This document shows, piece after piece, positions 59,695 through 64,000 of a DNA stretch of 64,000 nucleotides. The stretch is taken from the NCBI GenBank assembly GCA_029960065.1, contig JASCOF010000005.1, positions 310,001-374,000 on the forward strand. The letters run 5' to 3'. A model generated the notes under the pieces. That model ran no database searches. It was not told the DNA's origin and was given only the letters and a program-made list of their open reading frames with translations. The DNA comes from Flavobacteriaceae bacterium PS02336 (lineage in GTDB: Bacteria > Bacteroidota > Bacteroidia > Flavobacteriales > Flavobacteriaceae). The position numbers and the translations under genes were made by a program. Position 1 is the stretch's first letter. Every line of letters starts with the position of its first letter.

Positions 59695-60030
59695 ATGGAT
59701 GCAAGTGATTTTATTTCCAAAATTGATCGATTGGAATTGATTGTACTGGAACTAGCAAAGAAACAAGATGCGTTTATTAAAAAGGCATTGATGAAACTAT
59801 CTTTAAATAATAAAGATGTTTATTCCTCTGAAGAAGCTGCAGAGTTTTTATCTATAGAAGTTAAATACATTTATCAGCTTACCCACCAACGAAAGATTAG
59901 ATATTCCAAGAAAAAAGGTCAAAAGAAAATCTATTTTAGAAAAGCGGATCTTCTTGATTATTTAAACGGAGAGGTCATTAGTACTACTGAAGATCTTGAG
60001 AACATAAATGCTGCTTTGTGGAAAAAATAA
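59695..60030 (+). CDS. helix-turn-helix (excisionase/MerR-like) protein
   Basis: A 111-residue DNA-binding protein. A coiled N-terminal region (IDRLELIVLELAKKQDAFIK) precedes a winged helix-turn-helix: YSSEEAAEFLSIEVKYIYQL, RKIRYSKKKGQKKIYFRKAD. This is the excisionase-type HTH_17 fold used in many Bacteroidota mobile elements to control excision or the adjacent replication genes. The ATG at 59695 is chosen because MDASDFISKIDRLEL begins the usual family N-terminus; an in-frame start at 59626 would add 23 residues. Confidence 0.85.
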   Translation: MDASDFISKIDRLELIVLELAKKQDAFIKKALMKLSLNNKDVYSSEEAAEFLSIEVKYIYQLTHQRKIRYSKKKGQKKIYFRKADLLDYLNGEVISTTEDLENINAALWKK

Positions 60031-60123
60031 GTCGTTCAACTTCTGCAAAATGAACGCATAAAAAACCTTTGTTTTTTAATCAAATTCTTATGACAAGATT
60101 GTAAGGATTATAATTTGAATCTT

Positions 60124-61356
60124 ATGGACTTAGATATTCCTTATATCAGAGTAGGCACTTCCTATTTTAAAATAATAGATAAACCTTTAATATCTGGTGA
60201 TAAAGTAAAAGTAATGGTTCGGTGGAATCGTGAAACAATCATTTCAGATCACGGAAAATCGTTTTTAAACGATATATCCAAACTAGATGGATTTTGCTGT
60301 ATTCCAAATCATTTTGGTTACGAGCAAATTGTAGATGATTTTTATAATACTTATCATGAACTGCCTAACCAACCAATAACTAAGAATTTTTCAATTGATG
60401 AACTCGAAAAATTGATTCCAAATTCATTGCAATTTATTCAACATATTTTTGGAGAACAAACGCAATTAGGCTTAGACTATATAAAACTTTTATATGAAAA
60501 ACCTACGCAAACATTGCCAATTCTTTGTTTGGTAAGCAAAGAGCGATCGACAGGAAAAAGCTCTTTTATAAAGTGGTTGAAATCAATTTTTGGAATGAAT
60601 ATGACCTACATAAAAGGCGATTCATTTGGCTCGCAGTTTAATTCTGATTGGGCGAGTATGTTACTTGTAGCGATTGATGAAGTGTTTTTTGATAAAAAAG
60701 AAATTACAGAACGTTTAAAATATCTTTCTACGACTGACAAAGATAAAATAGAAGCAAAAGGTAAGGATAGACAAGAAATTGAATTCTTTGCAAAATTTAT
60801 TCTTTGTTCTAATAATGAAGATAATTTCATTCAAATAGACGAAGAAGAAATCCGTTTTTGGATTCGTAAAATTCGTACTATAAATACAGAAGATGTATTC
60901 TTTCTTAAAAAACTGAACAAAGAAATTCCGTATTTCTTAAAGTACCTGCAAATAAGAAATTATTTTTCCGAGCAAAAAACCAGAATGTGGTTTAAACCCG
61001 AACAGATTATGACTGCTTCTCTGTTAAAGCTTGTAAATCGAAATAAAGATGAAATACTTATTCTTGAATTGATACATGAATGTTTTGAAAAAATGGAAGA
61101 CGATGAGTTGAAATTAGCTCCTAATGATATTTTCATTCTACTGAGGAAGCAAAACAACCGAATAAACATTTCTGCTAATGAAATAAGAAATATTCTCAAA
61201 CGATGGGGTTTTATACCCGAAGACAATACGAAGTCTTATTGTGGAATTGAATTATTGTCGCATGGTGAATATGTAAAAGTAGATCGAAGAGGGCGTTTTT
61301 ATACCATTAAAAAGATTTTGTTTTATAAAATTTTTGATGCTTTGATGCAAAATTAG
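60124..61356 (+). CDS. primase-helicase (DUF5906-type)
   Basis: A 410-residue protein with an SF3-like ATPase domain in the middle: the phosphate loop SKERSTGKSSFIKWLKSIFG (first glycine of the classical Walker A replaced), Walker B LLVAIDEVFFDK, and the sensor-like FAKFILCSNNEDNF. The C-terminus has a winged-helix-like part (EIRNILKRWGFIPED). It resembles the replication helicases of Bacteroidota mobile elements. The ATG at 60124 is preferred; a TTG lies 9 bp upstream in frame. Its 3' end contains the first copies of the TGATGC repeat array. Confidence 0.85.
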   Translation: MDLDIPYIRVGTSYFKIIDKPLISGDKVKVMVRWNRETIISDHGKSFLNDISKLDGFCCIPNHFGYEQIVDDFYNTYHELPNQPITKNFSIDELEKLIPNSLQFIQHIFGEQTQLGLDYIKLLYEKPTQTLPILCLVSKERSTGKSSFIKWLKSIFGMNMTYIKGDSFGSQFNSDWASMLLVAIDEVFFDKKEITERLKYLSTTDKDKIEAKGKDRQEIEFFAKFILCSNNEDNFIQIDEEEIRFWIRKIRTINTEDVFFLKKLNKEIPYFLKYLQIRNYFSEQKTRMWFKPEQIMTASLLKLVNRNKDEILILELIHECFEKMEDDELKLAPNDIFILLRKQNNRINISANEIRNILKRWGFIPEDNTKSYCGIELLSHGEYVKVDRRGRFYTIKKILFYKIFDALMQN

Positions 61357-61485
61357 TATAAAGTCTTGTAATTGAGCTAAACAGATCTGCATCAAAGCTT
61401 GCATCAAACTACAAAACAATCTTTTTTGATGCAAAACTGATGCAGGACAAAAATAAATTGATGCAGTGATGCAACTATTGATGCA
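61335..61485. repeat. iteron-like array of TGATGCA heptamers
   Basis: TGATGCA occurs on the forward strand at 61343, 61427, 61438, 61459, 61467 and 61479, and as TGCATCA at 61388 and 61400, with a one-base variant at 61335. Eight perfect copies in 143 bp is far above chance. Spacings of 11, 21, 8 and 12 bp between forward starts and 12 bp between the two reverse ones suggest helical phasing in part. It starts inside the helicase gene's last codons and fills the gap to the primase. Confidence 0.85.
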
Positions 61486-61625
61486 GTGTAATATTGATAT
61501 AATCAATTAGTTAGGTGGTGTTTACATCAAAACATCAAAAAAAGCAAAAGTTATAATTCTTTTTTTCATTAGCAAATAAACAGACTTATGCAAAATCAAA
61601 TAAAGATTTATTAAAAAAAACAATT

Positions 61626-62558
61626 ATGGAAAAGTTCAATTGTAAAATTGCAAATCAAATTGATTTGGTCAATTATCTGGAAACATTAGGGCATGAGCCA
61701 TTAAAAATAAAAAATCAGGATTATTGGTATCTATCACCACTTAGAAATGAAAAAACACCCTCTTTTAAAGTGAATCAGAAATTAAATTTCTGGTATGATC
61801 ATGGAACAGGTAAAGGAGGGAATGTAGTTGATTTTGGGATTGAATATTTTAGATGCACTGTTTCGGAATTTTTACAACTTTTAAATAGCAAAAGTATTTC
61901 CTCTGGTATAAGTTTATCACTTAAGAATGAGAATCGACAGTCTTCAAATCTAAGAATTGCAAATGAAAAGAAAGATAATCCACTTGATAAAATTGTCATT
62001 GTTGATGTACGTATATTGGAAAATAAGGTGTTGATGGCTTATTTAGACAAACGAAGCATTTCACAAGAGATCGCAAGGCAACATTGTAAAGAGGTTGATT
62101 TTTGTTTAAATAATCGAAAGTATACTGCTATTGGATTTCAAAATATTTCAGGAGGATATGAATTACGTAGTGAATATTTTAAAGGCAGCAGTTCACCAAA
62201 AGATATCACTTTCATAGATAACCAAGCAAAATCAGTTGTTGTTTTTGAAGGCTTTTTTGACTACCTCTCTTATAAAATGATGAATCAAAAATCGGTTAGC
62301 TTGCAAACAAATTCCCTGATACTTAATTCTCTATCTTTTTTTACCAAGTCGCTACAGTTAATGGAAAAACACGAGAGAGTTGATCTATATTTAGATAGAG
62401 ATACGGGAGGTATAAAATTTACTCGTGAAGCCCTCCAAAGAGATTCTACAAAATATATCGACCAAAGTTTTTTATATGAGCAAAAGAAAGATTTAAATGA
62501 ATGGCTAAGCCGGGGACAGGAAGTTAAGCGAGGTCATAGTTTTAGGCGATCTATATAA
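61626..62558 (+). CDS. toprim-domain DNA primase of the mobile element
   Basis: A 310-residue DnaG-like primase. The N-terminal CHC2-type part keeps the frame SPLRNEKTPSFKVNQKLNF and DHGTGKGGNVVDFGIEYF, but its zinc-binding Cys/His residues are replaced. The toprim domain has VVVFEGFFDYLSYKMMNQK and, further on, the acidic pair in VDLYLDRDTGG. Such shortened primases in mobile elements of Bacteroidota prime replication or conjugative second-strand synthesis. It follows the helicase by 269 bp, most of them the iteron-like region. Confidence 0.88.
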   Translation: MEKFNCKIANQIDLVNYLETLGHEPLKIKNQDYWYLSPLRNEKTPSFKVNQKLNFWYDHGTGKGGNVVDFGIEYFRCTVSEFLQLLNSKSISSGISLSLKNENRQSSNLRIANEKKDNPLDKIVIVDVRILENKVLMAYLDKRSISQEIARQHCKEVDFCLNNRKYTAIGFQNISGGYELRSEYFKGSSSPKDITFIDNQAKSVVVFEGFFDYLSYKMMNQKSVSLQTNSLILNSLSFFTKSLQLMEKHERVDLYLDRDTGGIKFTREALQRDSTKYIDQSFLYEQKKDLNEWLSRGQEVKRGHSFRRSI

Positions 62559-62570
62559 CGTCCGAGTGGT

Positions 62571-62658
62571 AGCCAGCTATGTTTTGGTAAAACCAAAACG
62601 CTGGCTCCTCTCATGCTATGGCATTCGTTGAGAGAATTTTTTTCATGCTGCCGCATTC
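62571..62658. repeat. oriT-like palindrome and direct repeats upstream of mobC
   Basis: AGCCAGC (62571-62577) and GTTTTGGT (62581-62588) pair with ACCAAAAC (62592-62599) and GCTGGCT (62600-62606), forming a hairpin with a 3-nt bulge and a 3-nt loop. Downstream, CATGCTATGGCATTC (62612-62626) and CATGCTGCCGCATTC (62644-62658) are near-identical direct repeats. The placement between the primase and the mobC-relaxase genes fits an origin of transfer. The nick site is not identified. Confidence 0.65.
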
Positions 62659-62680
62659 AAAAAATAAATGATGAAAGATT

Positions 62681-63061
62681 ATGGAACAACAGAATGAAGC
62701 TAAAAAAAATACAGGAGGTAGACCCAAAAAGGCGATAAAGAGAGACCAATTAATGGCAATTAAATGTACACTCTACGAGCGTAATATAATTGAATCCAAA
62801 GCTAAAAAAGTAAATCTTACCGTTTCTGAATATCTTCGTGAAATTGGACTCAAAGCAAAGATTGATTATAGAAATAAAGCCCTTCCGAAAGAAATTCTAA
62901 GCTTTACCGGAGTGCTTAATCACATGGCAGCCAACCTTAATCAGATAGCCAAAAAGAGAAATAGCAATGACGAATTGAGTCCACTTGAACGAGCAGAATT
63001 AAAAGTACAGTCAGGTCAGGTTAAAGATCTTGCCGTCAAAATTAAAAACTTTATGTCATGA
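62681..63061 (+). CDS. MobC-type relaxosome accessory protein
   Basis: A 126-residue basic protein with a ribbon-helix-helix-type N-terminal segment (GGRPKKAIKRDQLMAIKCTL, RNIIESKAKKVNLTVSEYLR) and a conserved helical region (LSFTGVLNHMAANLNQIAKK), typical of plasmid mobilization MobC proteins that help the relaxase bind oriT. It overlaps the relaxase start by 4 bp (ATGA), so the two are translationally coupled. The oriT-like palindrome lies just upstream. Confidence 0.9.
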   Translation: MEQQNEAKKNTGGRPKKAIKRDQLMAIKCTLYERNIIESKAKKVNLTVSEYLREIGLKAKIDYRNKALPKEILSFTGVLNHMAANLNQIAKKRNSNDELSPLERAELKVQSGQVKDLAVKIKNFMS

Positions 63062-64000
63062 TAGGTCGTGTAAGCATAGGCAGCTCGTTTTACCATTGTA
63101 TTAGCTACTGTTTGGAAGATAAAAGAGAATTGTCTGAAGAGAAAAAACTAGCACTTGCAATGCAAGACCGTTTGCAGCATAAAGACCGAGCAGAAGTATT
63201 AGAATATAATAATTGCTTCGGTAACAAGTATGAGCTTACACAGCAGTTTAAAGATGTAAGGAAATTAAGCAGGCGTGTTGAAAAACCAATGTTGCATCTT
63301 ACCCTACGTTTAGCTCCAAAAGAAATATTGACCAAAGAACAATTGAGAGAAGTTGGCAGAGAATGCGCCAAGGAGTTTGGTATTGCCGACCACCAATACA
63401 TCTGCGTACTGCATAAGGATACCAAAGAGCAGCATATTCATATTGCAGCCAATCGAGTAGGTTTTAATGGTAAGGTTGCCAATGATAGCAATAGCTATAA
63501 ACGCATGGCTGAACTTTGTCGTCGTCTTGAAAAGAAATATGATCTTCAAGAAGTATTAAGTCCAAGAGCATTCCTGTCTCCTAAAGATAGGTTATTGCCT
63601 CGGCATGACAGCAGGAAAGAAAAGCTAAAAGTAAATATCCAACAGACATTAAAGTATGCCAACTCTTATTTAGAATTTGAAAGACAAATGAAGGTTTTGG
63701 GGTATAAAGTTCTTAAAGGCAGGGGAATTTCTTTTATAGATGATAAAAAAGTAAAAATAAAAGGAAGCGAAGTTGGTTTTTCATTGATGAAAATTGAAAA
63801 GATATTACATCAGAACCAACAGTATGCCAGGAAAAATGTTGGTGAAGAAAAAAAACATGACAGAAATAGTCAGTCAATATCTAATTCTTTCAATACTGGA
63901 AAGCAAAACGAAGAAAAGCAAAACTATAACTTAGGCAGGACAGGAGAGGGATTTGTTAAAGAGATTTTAGGGTTTACAGGTCAGCTAATGAATTCTGAAT
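63058..64000 (+). CDS. relaxase/mobilization nuclease (partial, cut by window edge)
   Basis: The first 314 residues of a MobA/MOBP-type relaxase, starting with ATG at 63058 (MIGRVSIGSSFYHCISYCLE), overlapping mobC by 4 bp; it runs off the right edge. The HUH-type metal motif is HIH in TKEQHIHIAANRVG (residues 126-128), and H80 (PMLHLTLR) is another conserved position. The catalytic tyrosine is probably near the N-terminus but cannot be assigned. It nicks oriT and leads strand transfer using conjugation machinery supplied by another element. The second half, after residue ~265, is charged and poorly conserved. Confidence 0.9.
   Translation, partial: MIGRVSIGSSFYHCISYCLEDKRELSEEKKLALAMQDRLQHKDRAEVLEYNNCFGNKYELTQQFKDVRKLSRRVEKPMLHLTLRLAPKEILTKEQLREVGRECAKEFGIADHQYICVLHKDTKEQHIHIAANRVGFNGKVANDSNSYKRMAELCRRLEKKYDLQEVLSPRAFLSPKDRLLPRHDSRKEKLKVNIQQTLKYANSYLEFERQMKVLGYKVLKGRGISFIDDKKVKIKGSEVGFSLMKIEKILHQNQQYARKNVGEEKKHDRNSQSISNSFNTGKQNEEKQNYNLGRTGEGFVKEILGFTGQLMNSE

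Larger units (their letters stand above)
58493..64000. mobile_element. left part of a mobilizable element next to a tRNA (right end beyond window)
   Basis: Starting beside the tRNA, the block carries an unknown membrane protein, an excisionase-like HTH, a primase-helicase, a toprim primase, a MobC-type protein and a relaxase. This set and order resemble Bacteroidota integrative mobilizable elements of the NBU class. The exact left boundary is not fixed; the tRNA 3' end (about 58542-58566) is the natural attachment site candidate. No integrase or matching attachment copy occurs in the window, so both should lie beyond the right edge. The element class is inferred from gene content. Confidence 0.7.

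Noticed and set aside
61335-61485. The TGATGCA array as a CRISPR array
   Set aside because: The repeats are only 7 bp, occur on both strands and have no uniform spacers; no cas genes are nearby.
62571-62606. The palindrome before mobC as an integron attC site
   Set aside because: Core sites of the GTTRRRY type with correct spacing are absent and no integron integrase is present; an oriT-type reading fits the neighbouring mob genes better.
63105-63549. Reverse-strand open frames under the relaxase
   Set aside because: The forward frame from 63058 encodes a clear relaxase with the HIH motif; the reverse frames are its shadow.

Overview
The window reads as a chromosomal segment of a Flavobacterium-like member of the Bacteroidota. 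The DNA is AT-rich, start sites lack strong Shine-Dalgarno sequences, promoters match the phylum's TTG / TAnnTTTG pattern, and the gene set is typical: PorZ of type IX secretion, a Bacteroidota-type SdhCAB, a long eukaryote-like IleRS, and OmpA with thrombospondin type 3 repeats. The species assignment is inference.

Layout. 1-8.8 kb: a truncated MoxR ATPase, an aldo/keto reductase, a short-chain dehydrogenase, an AlbA_2/Schlafen-type ATP-binding protein between extragenic repeats, a DUF3298-type lipoprotein, a cystathionine gamma-synthase-type enzyme, an outer-membrane-type protein and glutamate dehydrogenase. 8.8-18 kb: porZ, recO, ileS, a DksA-like protein, a first Roadblock module and lspA. 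18-27 kb: an AddA-type helicase-nuclease, kbl, an OmpA protein and an AddB-type nuclease. 27-33.4 kb: a small membrane protein with an ABC ATPase, a second Roadblock module, an alpha/beta hydrolase, an AIM24 protein, ferritin and Xaa-Pro aminopeptidase. 33.4-39.1 kb: an accessory region full of dispersed inverted repeats, with a putative AbiC-type abortive infection gene, an XRE regulator, unknown genes, two GNAT acetyltransferases and a LytTR regulator. 39.2-44.4 kb: HMG-CoA synthase and sdhCAB. 44.5-52.7 kb: a hexosaminidase, a DeoR regulator and a leftward operon for a dipeptidase, a D-serine dehydratase/D-threonine aldolase-like enzyme, RidA and a GntP permease, followed by a nitrilase-type amidase. 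52.7-58.3 kb: lipoproteins, a large repeat-type protein and methylmalonyl-CoA epimerase. 58.5 kb to the end: a tRNA(CAT), then the start of a mobilizable element with an excisionase-like HTH protein, a primase-helicase, a toprim primase, MobC and a relaxase that runs off the right edge.

The best candidate for something undescribed is a duplicated three-gene module. Each copy has two adjacent Roadblock/LC7-like genes and, divergently transcribed, a small basic protein with a similar helical core and an amphipathic C-terminal tail (16.1-17.3 kb and, in mirror orientation, 27.9-29.1 kb). No small GTPase is adjacent. A second strong signal is an iteron-like array: eight perfect TGATGCA heptamers, on both strands, in about 140 bp at the 3' end of the primase-helicase gene and in the gap before the primase gene. 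A palindromic oriT-like stretch lies just upstream of mobC. Several recurring inverted-repeat families occupy the intergenic regions, some of them acting as likely terminators.
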